Shown here in pieces: positions 1 to 11,191 of a DNA stretch of 64,000 nucleotides (positions are counted from its first letter, which is position 1; every line of letters begins with the position of its first letter). The stretch lies in assembly GCF_001625215.2 (NCBI RefSeq), contig NC_030388.2, positions 26,772,558 to 26,836,557 on the forward strand, in the 5' to 3' direction. The DNA comes from Daucus carota subsp. sativus. Its lineage: Eukaryota > Streptophyta > Magnoliopsida > Apiales > Apiaceae. The notes under the pieces were generated by a model. It saw nothing but the letters and a program-made list of their open reading frames with translations, had not been told where the DNA came from and searched no databases. The position numbers and the translations under genes are program-made.

Positions 1-389
1 CAATAAAAATTAAATAAATATATATTTATTTTATTCAGAGATGGATATTGCTAAGAAAGACCTCTAAAATGAAAGATAAAGCATAGATGTCTATATTATT
101 TTCCTTTTCGTAACTAAAGACTTAACTCTAAAAAATGGAATAAATGAAAACTTCCAACAAAAAATAAACAAATATATATAAATATTTATTTCAAAAATTT
201 ATATACTCCATATATACATTTCCTGATGGACATAGACCAATTTTTTTCCATCAAACGACCCAAAGGGTGAAATAGGAAATCCATAATGTGAAGGGCCCGA
301 CGGATTCCGTTGAGTCCCTCGGTTAAATTATGATGTTGACTCGACAAGTTATACAAAGAACAAGTACAAAGTAACGGCTTCCGTCACCG
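1..389. other. Intergenic DNA and distal promoter, no gene seen
   Basis: AT-rich sequence with no open frame of note and no recognisable repeat ends. It precedes the TATA box of the SEC14-like gene and probably contains its distal promoter. Confidence 0.5.
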
Positions 390-398
390 CTATATATA
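390..398 (+). promoter_or_regulatory. TATA box of the SEC14-like gene
   Basis: A CTATATATA motif follows a GC-richer stretch and lies about 235 bases before the ATG at 626. The pyrimidine-rich start of the leader (ACTCACTCAGTTCC, around 420) fits a transcription start about 30 bases downstream. The assignment rests on motif and spacing only. Confidence 0.55.
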
Positions 399-625
399 CG
401 GGCTTCTAAAACTATATCTCACTCACTCAGTTCCAGAAAATAAAATCAATCCTTGTTTTAGTTCCAGCAACTACATCCTACATATTTACACACATAAAAC
501 ATCCTCAAATTTTGTCCATGCTTCAATATGTCCTAATGCTTGTAGTTCAACTCTAGTACTTATATTGCACTGCAGTTTGAGTTGTGGTCTCAGCAATCTA
601 AATATATATCTGAAAACAAAGAGAA

Positions 626-3600
626 ATGGGTAAGAAAGATCAACAGCATCATCATTCTAGCCACCAAGACAAAGTGGAAGCTGTTCTCAATCTTCTCAGA
701 AAACAAGCTCCGCTCACTCTCAAACAGGTACTCTCTCAGCACTCTTCTTAGGTAGTTCAATACAAATGAGGTTTTCAATTTTAACCTATACTATTCGTAC
801 TCTTCATCTTATCTCGAGTACCCGTATCAGACACGAACTACTCAGACACATATATGAACACTAATACTTATTTTAGACAAAAATTTTATAAAATTTTCAA
901 ATTATTGTCAAATCCGACAATCGGACACATGTATTCATTGGCCATTTTTAGCCGAGTCCGAGTTTTAACGGAGCTTGTTTGTCGAAAAAATGGCTGCAGG
1001 AGAAGTTTTGCAGCATAGGATGTGTAGAGAGATTCTTGAAAGCAAGAGGAGAGAATGTCAAAAAAGCTGCTAAGCAACTCAGAGCTTGCCTTTCTTGGAG
1101 AGATGCCATCTCCATTGGTAACCACACCTCACATTAATTCTTTTCATTTAATTTTTAAATAAACCCTATTTTAGTTTCTCCATTTAGATTCTTTTTCTTG
1201 CTCTATTTGGTCACATCCATCCAATATGATTTCCCTTTTTATAATATTTTTCCATAAACAACAACTACATCATTTGAATTGGGCCGAGTCAGTAAAGTAC
1301 GGAGCAGAAAGGAATAGTAATAGTGGCAATGATTAAAGTGAATAAGGAATAAAATCTCGGAGCTCACTATTTTGCATGTGATTTTTCCTTTTTTTTAGAG
1401 AATTTAATAGCCGATGAATTTTCAACTGAGCTTGCCGAGGGATTAGCTTTTGTGTCCGGTTTTGACGATGACTCTAGACCGGTTCTGGTAAGTCTTTTGA
1501 ACTCTTTCGAAATTTGTATCTGTGTATTTTCATACTGTGGTCTCTGTCAATGCAACTTATTATTCTTTATGTAAAATCACGCAATACCCTTTTTTTGTAA
1601 TTTCGCACAGATATTCCGAATCAAGCAAGACTACCACAAGTTCCATTCACAGAAACAGTGAGTTATCTCGCCTTGTTTGTGTGTATTCGATGATTTCTTG
1701 GGAGACGTGACTAACATGGATTTGGAAAATTTTCAGATTTACTCGGTTGTTGGTGTTTACACTGGAGGTTGCAAGACAAAGCATGGCTAAAGATGTTGAC
1801 CAATTTGTCCTCCTATTCGATGCTAGTGAGTTTCTTTTGCTACTTTTATACAAAATGTTTCGATTCGTATTATTGAGGAGTTAAAACTTGCTCAGAGTCT
1901 CAAAATTTAAAACGCATTATTATTCTTCTAAAAAATTTACTCTTCGATGCTACATATTACTACTAGTACTACTGATTATCGTATGGAGGAGTTAAAGCTT
2001 GCTCGGAGTCTTGAAATATAAAATTTTTAATTATTTTTTGAAAAAATAACTCTTTGATGCTACATATTACTACTACTACCACTGATAATCGTATTGAGGA
2101 ATTAAAGCATGCTCGGAGTCTCGAAATATAAATTTTTTAATTATTTTTCGAAAAAATAATTCTTTGATGCTACATATTACTACTAGTACTACTGATTATC
2201 GTATTGAGGAGTTAAAGTTTGCTCGGAGTCTCCAAATATAAAACACTTAATTATTTTTGAAAAAAATTAATTCTCTCATACTAGCATATATTGCTAGTAC
2301 TGCTATTGATTACCAATCCCAAAACAGTCTGTAGTAGGGTAGTAGTAGCATGTAGTTAAAGTAGTTGTAGTAATGTTGGGAAAAGCAATTAATGGTGATT
2401 CTTTGGAGCCATTTTTTAACAGATTGATTCATCAGTGTGACTTTTTAGCTGTGATTTCCTATGTCACTCAATAAATTCGAATCCCACTTAGATTTAATTC
2501 AGCTTTGATAGTGATTGTGGTTAAGGAAACACAACACAATAACACTAGGAGTAGCTGCAGAAATTGCCTGCACTGCACTGTGAAGTCATTTTCTTTCATT
2601 ACTCTCCACACAAACTGCCTTTTCTCATCTTTTGCATTTTCCATGATTTTTATTCAAGAGTTCCAAGAATTCTTCTACTCCCTCCGTCTCAATTTATAGG
2701 TTCATTTTGGAATAAACACACATATTAAGAAAAAAGTTGGTTGGATGGAATCTTATCACATGTATCATTAATTAGTGCATTGATAAGTGAGAATATTGTT
2801 GAGTTTCAAAAAAATCACAATAAATATAGGGATTTAGTGCATTGAGAAATGAGAATAATGTTGAGTTTCAAAAAAATCACAATTAATATGTAGATAAATT
2901 TGTATTGAAAAAAGAGAGGGACAAGTATTTTGGGACAAATTTTTTTTCCAAACTGGACATATAAATTGAGACGGAGGGAGTACTACTCTTCTATTATCCC
3001 CAACAGTGTAAAATTCAAATTTGATGACTTTATGGAGAAATGGATTGGTTTGTTGACTAATTAAAAGTGAAATCAGATGGTGGGCTGGGAGAGTATTTTA
3101 GTGGGGCTTAATTTAAAATGCTACTCCCTCCGTCCCTATTTATCTGTCCACTTTGGGACTAAAAAGTTGTCCCAATTTATCTGTCCATTTATACAATCAA
3201 AGCAAAAAATTTCACTTTTACCCTTGTTTAGGTTTACAATGCGACTCTTAAAAGTTAAACATGTTCAGTTTAATGCTCATAACTAATCTAAAGAACTGGA
3301 GAGGTCTTTGACTTTACTATCTTCTAGGAATAAACATTATGGCTATTAATCCCCTACTGATACTCTTTGAGTATATAAACTCTTGTATCACCATTCTTCT
3401 ACCATCATCGATCCAGAATTTTAGTTCAACTAAGCTAAGTAAGTACTGCAAAAATATGAATAATTTGGATTTAAACAAACTGCCACATGAAAATTTTGAT
3501 GAAAACCCTCCTCGTGCAGAAGCTGACAACGGTGGGCAACAAAGAGCTGGTTTGGAGTTCGATTTGAACGAGTTGTCGACGCCTGAGATGGACTTGGCTT

Positions 3601-6600
3601 TAAGCGAATCAGTCTCGGAAATTATATATATTTTCGCGGCTATTTACTTTCCTCTTGTTTTGCCGTATCTTTGATAAGAGAATTTTGCAATATGTAAAGA
3701 TGTTTTTGTTCTAGCAATGTTATTACAACTCAAATCGGAATGAGACTTTGATCTTAGTTATATAAGTGCTATGAATGATCTTGATTTCGATCTTGTTAGT
3801 TTCTTTCTTATTTTTTGATGTACATCTATATGTAGTTCTTTTATTTTTGGTGATATGGTTTTGTCTGTTTTAAGACTCACCGGAAACAGATATTGGTTTC
3901 AAGAATTCCACCCCAACAAACCTCCACCAGAGACACTGGTGACGCCGTACAAAGTACATGCGATAGAGAGCATTAGATTTGGAATAGTAAGTTGAAACCT
4001 TTCACCGCTAGACAGACATTAGAAATTGGAGAAAGCTGCTTAAACATAGGAAATCAGCCTTGGAGTTGAGTTCGTCTCAGCTTTCATAGTATAGCAGACA
4101 TCATCTTGGTGCTACTAACAACTGTATAATATGACTCTGGCTTGCTAGTAGTTTTTACGGGCAAACTCACATTACAGCTTGTGTGACACTAATCAGATGT
4201 TGAATTACTTCACATTGTCTTGGATCTAAATGCTTTTGAGAATATTTTCTAGCTTCTTTGGTGCATTTAAAAGCATACAAAGTAAAGTGGTAAATAGCAG
4301 ATGCTAAATTTCTACCTTACCTGCACATGTGATCAGCCAAAATAGCTAGCAGATCAGAAATTCAATAAATGATCCAGATTTATCAAAATTTAGAGAAAAT
4401 AGTTTTGAAATGACAATCTCTCTGGCATAAACAGTATGCCAATGCGAAGTGCTTAATGGTTTCTTGAGTGATGATATAGAAGTTATACAAGAGGGAATGG
4501 AATGACAAGAACTAATATTATCAAAGCATCCTCAACCATGCCTGCAAATACTTGCATCAACTATCAATTTACCAACTTAATAAACATAAGATAAGCATTG
4601 CTCTCTATGTCACCACAAGGACAAAATTACATCGCAGATTTTCATTTGAGTTCAGCCATTATGCTGCAGTGTTCTGGAATATTCCCGGTTAGAATATGTG
4701 ATTTAAGACAACTGTTGCTCGCAAATAAATTCTGAAAAAATCTTGGCAGGCCTGATCACCTTTATAACTTGCCAGGGTTTTGTAGAGGCACAGTCCATCA
4801 CATCTCAGCCAGTTCTGTTATAACCTGAGTTTGATTTCAATTATCTAGACACCCAAAAATCTCAGAGAGAATATTTTCTAACAGTGACAGAGCATACATA
4901 AATAAACTATTCGAGACATACATAAATAAAAACAAGATCATTACACGATCAAGAACAATTACGTCAAGTAAACATCAAAGACAAACATTGATTAAATAAA
5001 AAGGTCTAAACTCATATATATTGAATTCTTACTGAGACAAGAAAGCAAGTACAACTACAAAATAAAGAGTGCCCCAGTAGTCTAAAATTTGTTTCAAACA
5101 TATCAATCCAACAAAACTGGTTTAAAACAGAGCAAGCAAATCTATCTCTTCTTGGAGACTCTAACAATCTTTCCCCTGCGACCAGTAGTCTTAGCAAATC
5201 TATCCCAGTAGTGACGGAGACCACGATGGTTCCTGCAACAACAAAATAACAGATTTTAAGAGAAGTTTGCCTACGGTTTGTGCACGTCAATAAGACTAGG
5301 AAATACTCCAGATACACATATTAAAGTAAGACGACAGAGGCACAAACCTGATTTCCTATTATGGCTCTGAGTTCAGCCATTCATTTATGTCTTCGATGAG
5401 CTTTGCATCACATGGCATTTGAAATGGTAGTCTGCCGTTCCTTTCTAAACCAACCTTATTGATATGAGGAATTTTATAACCGATGGACCCTCTAGTTTTC
5501 ATTACTTCAATCATACACAATTGCAAACTTAAAAATACATGATTCGATCTGATGGGTGAGTATGCTTCAAATGCTCTCTCAACTGCAGAGATTAACTCCT
5601 CAACTGTTCTTGTGGCTTCCTTCTGCTGTAAAGCTTGAATTGCATTGAAAAATCCCAAGTCCAACACGTTCATGTCAGGAGAGTTTGGAGGCTGATTGTA
5701 CAATTGGATATCCACACCAAGTCTGTTCATAGCTAAACGAAACTCTTCGTCATTAGGATTAATATGAGTCCGAGCATTGTCTTGTTGAATAAATAGAGTA
5801 GTGTTATGAACATCATCAGGCCACTTCTCTATAATGGCAGGAACAACTTTGTTGATTAAAAATGATCTCACCGTATCCCTTCCAACAGAAGTCATTGGTT
5901 TAGTTACAAGAGTTCCTGCTGGTCTATTTGAACTGCTCCTTTTTGCAGGCTCCTTAGTAATAAACGGAAATATTCCGATCTTTCCAGAGAATAAGACATT
6001 ACCAGCTTCATCAAACCTTGGGCGTGCTACCGCTGCTAAGAACATGACCTTCGTTAAAAAATTCTTACTTTTACAAGTTCTTTCGGGATCACGTTCCTCC
6101 TTGAGAAGATAATATTTTTCAGATTTCTTGCTTAAGTAAAACCACTTCTCATCGATGTGGATCCTATTGTCCATACCAATGAATCTAGGATCATTGCTAT
6201 CATTATTTTTGTCGATCATAGATAAACAGAACTGCACCCTTGCTTTCTTGTTTGACTCCTTTAGAAAAGGTTTGACAGGATTCGTATGTCGGCGAAGATC
6301 ATCACCAGTTTGAACATTCCGATGCAAGGCAGATTTACTCACTTTTGCAGCACAAGCTAGTGATCGGATAGTTGTTCTTTTTGAAAGAGGAATTCTCCGA
6401 ATTTGCTAAAAATCAATTACAATTCTTTTTCTCCCGCAATTCTTTGTTTTACGATGGCTAACATCAACAACAGAACTGTCCAGCATACCTTTTGCTTTTC
6501 TCCATATGCGAGAGATAGTACGATTTGATACAGAATATTGTTGAGCAATAAGAGGTATAGTACCATGGCGAAGCTTTCCGTTGACACTTCTATGCAGCAA

Positions 6601-8841
6601 AGCCAAAAAAACTTCCCGACGTTCAACATTTGACAACGTCTTTAATCTTCTTGTTACAGTCTCATCATGTGATCCGACTTCTTCTCCTTCTCCTGTGAAG
6701 CCAAAAGTAGTATTAGAACAAACCTTTTTATAAACTGAATAAATGAACATTGTTCATACAACATTACCGTTTAGAGGAGCTTCATGTGAACTTATATTTC
6801 TTGTTATTTCTTCTTGGCTTTGGTCCAGGTCCCGTATATCTTCTTCTGACAAATCTTCTAAGGCTGTATATGTGCCAGACCATGTAAATATCAGTACAAT
6901 GTTAAAAATGCAGCCATATAAAAACTAAAATATACATACGAATGTTTAGATCAAATAAACCAGCATTGTTCGAGCCTCCTTCCGTAAATGTTTCTTCATT
7001 CTCTTCTAATCCCTGTGAAAGATTTAAATCAAAATCATGTAATCCCGGTGAAAGATTTAAATCAAAATCACGTGTGAAACTCATGATGCATCCAATGATT
7101 ATTTTCTGAATGAAGCTTGTGTTTAGGTTCCATTATATAGACTAAATTGGTGGGAAAATTCAAAATTTTTAACATCATAAAAATCATTGCAGAGGGAAAG
7201 CTTGAATTTGCTCTAAAATTTTAAGAGGGAAATTTGATAAACTATGGCTTTGTTTGTGAAATAGGATGGGATGCAGAGAAGACGAAAATAGATTATTGGA
7301 CTGTGTATTTGATTGAGTGATTATGAGAGTAATTAAATTTGTATGGGATAATGAGTAATCCCATCAGTATTTTACACATTAAATAAGGGCATGGCTGGAA
7401 GTTCTTTCTCAAACTTAAATTTTCTTAAGATCCGTGAAGTTTTCAAAATTGGACAGATAAATAGGGACGGAGGGAGTAATTATGTGATTTGTGTCTTGGA
7501 TTATGGACAGGCTTTCACAGCTCAGCATCAGCTTTTATGAATATGTATTTAGCTACACTCAAGATCATAGCAGACTACTATCCTGCTCAGCTTCACAGAG
7601 CTTTTGTCATAGACCCTCCCTCTCTTTTCTCTTATCTTTGGAAGGTATACATTCCTTCTATATACTCTTCTTACTCAATCACTGTTTTTTTCACTGCTTT
7701 AACTCTCATTTTGAATTATGTATGTGCCCTCAGTTCACATTTTGTGAAGTTGAAGAAGTTTTGTTATTCTTTTTAGCAGAAGTTTCCTCACTATTGTGAC
7801 AGATAAGGACAGTAGATAAAAGTTAAAAATGTACCATTTTTGGAGGAAAATGGAGTTGACAAGTTGACATTATTCAATTTATTGTCACAAAGTACAAATA
7901 TAAATTTGGATTGAATTATTGGATTTTATTTTCAATAACAAGAAGTTGATAATTCGAAACGTCAGGTCGGGAATAACTTATACTACGTGTAGTGCCAGTT
8001 TGTTCACAAGAATCTGGAGTTTAGAATTATTTATAAAAATTCTGAGTGTTAGTTATTTTTTCACGACTTTTGTTTTTTTTTCGAAACAATTTAATAACTT
8101 TGTTCACATTTCTATTGCACTCCTTTAATTTAATTAAGAAATCAATTTTTTTAAGTTAACTCAACCGATCCCGTAATTTTGCAGGGAGTGAAGGCATTTG
8201 TGGAGTTATCACAACTCACAACAATAGTCTCATCACTAGATTTCGAGGAGTCTTTGGAGTGCAATGACTTCACATTCCACCCGCGAGCCTCCTCCCTCCG
8301 ATTCGATTCCTCTTCAATCCCATCAACGGCCCAGATCGGCGCATGCTCTTCCTCCCGTTTCTCATTCACCGTGGCCCACCACTTCGACTCCGTCAAGCCA
8401 TGGTACCTCAGCCTGACCGACACGTCAGCCTCCAAAGTCGGCCCCACAAACGCCTCTCTTATCGGTCCCAACGCCAGGTCATTCTCATTCGCATCGCCAG
8501 CTGCCAGGACGCCACGTGGCAACATCCCCACCGTTGTCCGAAAGAGCTTCTTTCCATCCACACCGTTGCCTCAGAAGACTCACAAGTTTGACCACTCGAA
8601 GATCAAGCAGCCTCGAACACCCAAGCCATCTTTCCTACAATCACCGTTCTTCAGGAAGGAGTGCCACGTCAGCAAGAGTGACAGGTGTCGCGAATCGTTC
8701 TTACCGTTTTTAAGATTCTACCGGAGGCCGTACGATGAAATGAGCTACAGGTCGAAGATGAAGCCGCCGCTAGGTGGGCTCATCTCCATCATATCCCCGC
8801 GGCTAAAACGTCGACACGTGTCAGTCTCTCAGCGCTTCTGA
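626..8841 (+). CDS. SEC14-like CRAL-TRIO domain protein, seven exons
   Basis: Predicted phospholipid-transfer protein of the SEC14/CRAL-TRIO family, expected to bind phosphoinositides or other lipids in the cytosol or at membranes. Coding exons read as 626-727, 1000-1117, 1399-1487, 1611-1657, 1737-1825, 7511-7644 and 8185-8841. All junctions are GT-AG, the frame is continuous, and the sum is 411 residues. The N-terminal helical CRAL-TRIO-N region ([14 protein letters not shown], then [16 protein letters not shown]) is followed by the lipid-binding fold ([52 protein letters not shown]). A basic, Ser/Pro-rich tail of about 150 residues is encoded by the GC-rich last exon. The start is the first ATG after the TATA box. 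Intron 5 is 5.7 kb because of a tandem repeat, a Stowaway MITE and a mariner-like element, none of which touch the exons. The family call is firm; the ligand is unknown. Confidence 0.88.
1866..2320 (+). repeat. About four tandem copies of a ~110-bp unit in intron 5
   Basis: The phrase GAGGAGTTAAA(a/g)CTTGCTC and minor variants recurs near 1874, 1985, 2095 and 2205. Each is followed by GAGTCT(c/t)(c/g)AAATAT and by GATGCTACATATTACTACTA. The units differ by a few substitutions and the last is degenerate. It lies just after the donor of SEC14 intron 5. Confidence 0.85.
2678..2980. mobile_element. Stowaway MITE (303 bp), intronic
   Basis: Inverted ends CTCCCTCCGTCTCAATTTAT, with TA on both sides (2676-2677 and 2981-2982). 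There is no coding capacity. It has the same length and related ends as the copy at 34513-34815, so both belong to one subfamily mobilised by mariner-type transposases. Confidence 0.88.
3456..3674 (+). CDS. Short ORF with DLNxxP (EAR-like) motifs inside the mariner element
   Basis: A 72-residue frame; an upstream ATG at 3339 would add 39 residues. A TATA-like stretch (GAGTATATAAAC) lies about 85 bases before the ATG at 3456. The product begins with LDLNKLP, an exact DLNxxP match, and contains a second FDLNEL near residue 35. Its order DLN, then GG, then AGL, then FDLN resembles the N-terminal exon of the transposase encoded at the other end of the element on the opposite strand. In plant proteins EAR motifs recruit TOPLESS co-repressors; whether this peptide is made is unknown. 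It may be an inverted, diverged copy of the transposase first exon rather than an independent gene. Confidence 0.4.
   Translation: MNNLDLNKLPHENFDENPPRAEADNGGQQRAGLEFDLNELSTPEMDLALSESVSEIIYIFAAIYFPLVLPYL
3875..3986 (+). other. Exon-like block of unknown origin in the mariner element
   Basis: A 112-base stretch bounded by a good acceptor (TCTGTTTTAAG) and a perfect donor (GTAAGT) is open in one frame for 37 residues. These begin [20 protein letters not shown] and end ESIRFGI. The composition is unlike the surrounding AT-rich DNA. I do not recognise the protein. It could be a second captured gene fragment or an exon of a transcript starting at the left end of the element. Confidence 0.35.
5142..5232 (-). 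pseudogene. RPS18: Captured last exon of a 40S ribosomal protein S18 gene
   Basis: On the minus strand an acceptor (TTGTTGCAG) is followed by a frame reading NHRGLRHYW, then KTTGRRGK and VSKKR before a stop. This is the C-terminus of cytosolic ribosomal protein S18, except that about five residues between HYW and KTTGRRG are lost and replaced by DRFA. Because intron and acceptor sequence precede the exon, the source was genomic DNA and not cDNA. Bases after the stop (5141 toward 5000) probably include the S18 3' untranslated region. It sits directly downstream of the transposase stop and cannot encode a working protein. Confidence 0.85.
5359..7084 (-). pseudogene. Mariner-like DD39D transposase with one internal stop
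   Basis: Encodes the cut-and-paste transposase of a plant mariner-like element. Exons read as 7084-6940, 6863-6768 and 6692-5359, giving 525 codons in one frame. The N-terminus has two FDLNLS motifs (one a perfect DLNLSP) and an acidic stretch. Next comes a helix-turn-helix region ([33 protein letters not shown]). The catalytic triad follows: D in IDEKWFYL, D in QQDNARTH and D in PDMNVLDLG, with 39 residues between the last two. A TAG at 6408-6406 (codon 176) falls just before the [13 protein letters not shown] region and is the only break seen. A minus-strand TATA-like motif lies near 7132-7140. The frame is otherwise well preserved, so the lesion is young or read-through occurs. Confidence 0.88.
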
Positions 8842-9549
8842 TGACCAGGAAGAGTACATATGTGATATGTCTACATGCAATATTATTTACGAGTACTATA
8901 ATAACAATTAAAGACTTTAAGTATTATCTAAGTAGCTAGCTTCAATAATTGTCCAATTCATATGATCTAGATTCCAATGGTAAAAAAATAGTGGTAATGT
9001 ACGTTGTTCTTAATTAAGTGGGTCACAAGTATAGTGCGTGCAATGGGAGATAAGATGCGTTTTGGCTGATTTTGAAGAATGTAAATGTAGAAGACAATGC
9101 ATGGAAATACGATACCGTGGTCGTCAAGGAGAACATTGCGTTGGAAATTACTACTTTGCATCATATACGTACATGTTTCCTTGATAACTAGCAAGAAAGT
9201 ATAAAATTAGCTCAGTCCATTTTTCACTCTTCACTTTTGGAAGTCTGTCTCACAGTTTTTTATATTTCGAAAATAATAATTTTTTATTATGTAAAAAACT
9301 AATTTCATGAATTATTTTCGTCCACTCCTTTTAATTTACCAAATAAATATTAATATTTATCTTATTCAATTTATCAATTCAATATTAATGAGACATGTCA
9401 TTTTATCGATTCGCGTTATTATTTGAAATTATATTTATAATAATCTATAACCAATCCCAGAGTAAAGAATTGGTGGGAGGAAGAAGTATTAAGTATGATA
9501 ATAAAATTGAACTTAAAATAATTGACTCTACAGAAATCATTTAATTGTA
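8842..9549. other. Intergenic DNA downstream of the SEC14-like gene
   Basis: AT-rich sequence that presumably contains the 3' untranslated region and polyadenylation site of the SEC14-like gene near its start. Nothing else is recognisable here. Confidence 0.5.
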
Positions 9550-9569
9550 TACTCCCTCCATCCCTCTCA

Positions 9570-9951
9570 GAGCATCTCAAAGAGGCTCTTCATTTAGGCT
9601 CCTAACTTGAGATTTGAGGAGGGAGAACCAAAATGTTGCTCCAAGAGACTCTTAAGTGGCTCTTAAATCTTAAGAGCCTCTTGTTTCTCTCTCCTTTCTC
9701 CTCAAAGTTAAGAGCCACCACATGGCTCCTAACTTATTTTTTCACAATAAAAAAATCCTTCCCTCCAATCAACCTCCATCTTTCCCGCTCTTTTGTTATA
9801 GTGGAGCCCAATATATGAATAAAATATGAAATAGAGAAGAGATGTAGAGAGTATTGTTGGAGTTTACACTCTTAACTTTGTCCTAAATTACTAAGAGCCA
9901 CATTTTTTATATTATATTTAGGAGCCAACAAGGAGGCTCTTGGAGATGCTC
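9570..9951. mobile_element. PIF/Harbinger-type MITE inside the Stowaway
   Basis: Inverted ends GAGCATCTC(a/c)AAGAG, flanked by TCA at 9567-9569 and 9952-9954. A 3-bp target duplication of this kind fits the PIF/Harbinger (Tourist-like) group. The phrase GGCTC(c/t)TAACTT recurs internally. The short open frame near 9633 is an accident of composition. Confidence 0.82.
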
Positions 9952-10665
9952 TCATTTCTTATCAAATGGGTTGGACACGGAGTTTAAGAAATATGTATAA
10001 AGTAGTGGAAAAGAGTAAGAAAAGTGAGTGAAGTGGTGGGACCCATTGATTTTTAATGTATAAAAAGAAAATAGTAGAGTAAAAGTAGTGTGAAAAAGAA
10101 AGAAAAGAGTTATTAACCAAAAAACCCAATCAACTTATCATTTTTTTGCCAAAAAACCTTTGAACTTTTATTTTCACTAACAACCCCAATAAACTTTATT
10201 AAATTATATAAAAATATAAACCATGGTTAAATTTAAGTATCTTTCCCTTATTTGCATTTCTTTATACATGTATGTGCCACATGTTATCTATTCATTAATA
10301 AATATAATTTTTTTCTTTAATATTTTATAATATTATAATTTTATAAACCCACGCTACAAGGAAGATCTAAGTGTTTTCATCGTTTGTACCAAATAATATA
10401 TTATTTTGACCGTTTTATAATTTATTTAAACGTAATTTATATTAATTATTCTACTTAAGTGTCTAACTTCTACGAGTCATATGTATATATATTCTACTTA
10501 AGGATAATTGGTGGATTATGATTTTATAGTATGATATTTTTATAATTTTGATTTAAAAATAATATGAAAATAAGTGAAGATGTACTTGTCACATATCAGA
10601 TTTTTCACCCCTTTGTTTTTTCTTCTATTATTTGAATTGTTATATTTTGTCAAGTAAGCTATTTA

Positions 10666-11013
10666 GGTACTGTTTGGGGTTGCTGTTACAGACAGCAACA
10701 ACAGTTTTTTGCTAAAAAACAGGTGTAAAACTGTTTGTTAAATCTAAAAGCAGCTTTTAGCTGAAAAATTGCTTTTAGAAAAAACAAATCCTCACATGCT
10801 TTTGAAAAAAGCTGTTTTCAGCTTTTGCAGGAAGCTGTTATAAATTTCACTATCAAAATTCACCAAAAAAAAATTCTTTTTTTATATTAGAACTCAAAAT
10901 AAGCAAGTATCAAAAAAATTAGCAAACAATTATCAGATTTATATAACAGCACTTTTTTACCCGCACTTTTTCTGACAGCACATCAATTTTTAACAGCACT
11001 CCCAAACAGATGC
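10666..11013. mobile_element. PIF/Harbinger-type MITE inside the MULE
   Basis: The left end is GGTACTGTTTGGGGTTGCTG; the right end is the inverted, slightly diverged form (CCCAAACAGATGC). It is flanked by TTA at 10663-10665 and 11014-11016. It contains AGCTTTTAGC-type self-complementary segments and is the same family as 18059-18422. Confidence 0.85.
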
Positions 11014-11191
11014 TTAATCATCATGATTATTTGTTAAAATTCACGGACACGAAAGTTTGTATCAAAATCATAAGGTATATTTATTTTAGATCTTGTAGTT
11101 AAATCTTCACAAAAATAATTTTTTTTAGTTTTTTGATTAATTTTAGTCATGTTGCCACATAAGATGTGTTAATCATGATTAATCTATGTAA

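Larger units (their letters stand above)
3124..7476 (-). mobile_element. Mariner-like (Stowaway-ended) element, 4353 bp, in SEC14 intron 5
   Basis: The two ends are identical inverted repeats for 27 bases, starting CTCCCTCCGTCCCTATTTAT. TA flanks at 3122-3123 and 7477-7478 are the target duplication. The transposase gene runs antisense to the host gene from 7084 to 5359. Its internal order from the left is a short ORF with EAR-like motifs (3456-3674), an unidentified exon-like block (3875-3986), an S18 gene fragment (5142-5232) and the transposase. Perfect ends suggest recent insertion, but a stop codon in the transposase implies it now needs help in trans. The host splice sites flanking it look intact. 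Confidence 0.92.

Noticed and set aside
3317-3529. Minus-strand frame overlapping the EAR-like ORF
   Set aside because: No motif, no start context, and it is a shadow of the plus-strand frame.
5834-6112. 92-codon plus-strand frame over the mariner transposase
   Set aside because: It is antisense to the conserved catalytic domain and has no independent support.
8151-8591. Long open frames on the minus strand and other plus frames over the last SEC14 exon
   Set aside because: They overlap the firmly supported last exon; the GC-rich, codon-biased exon leaves its other frames open by chance.
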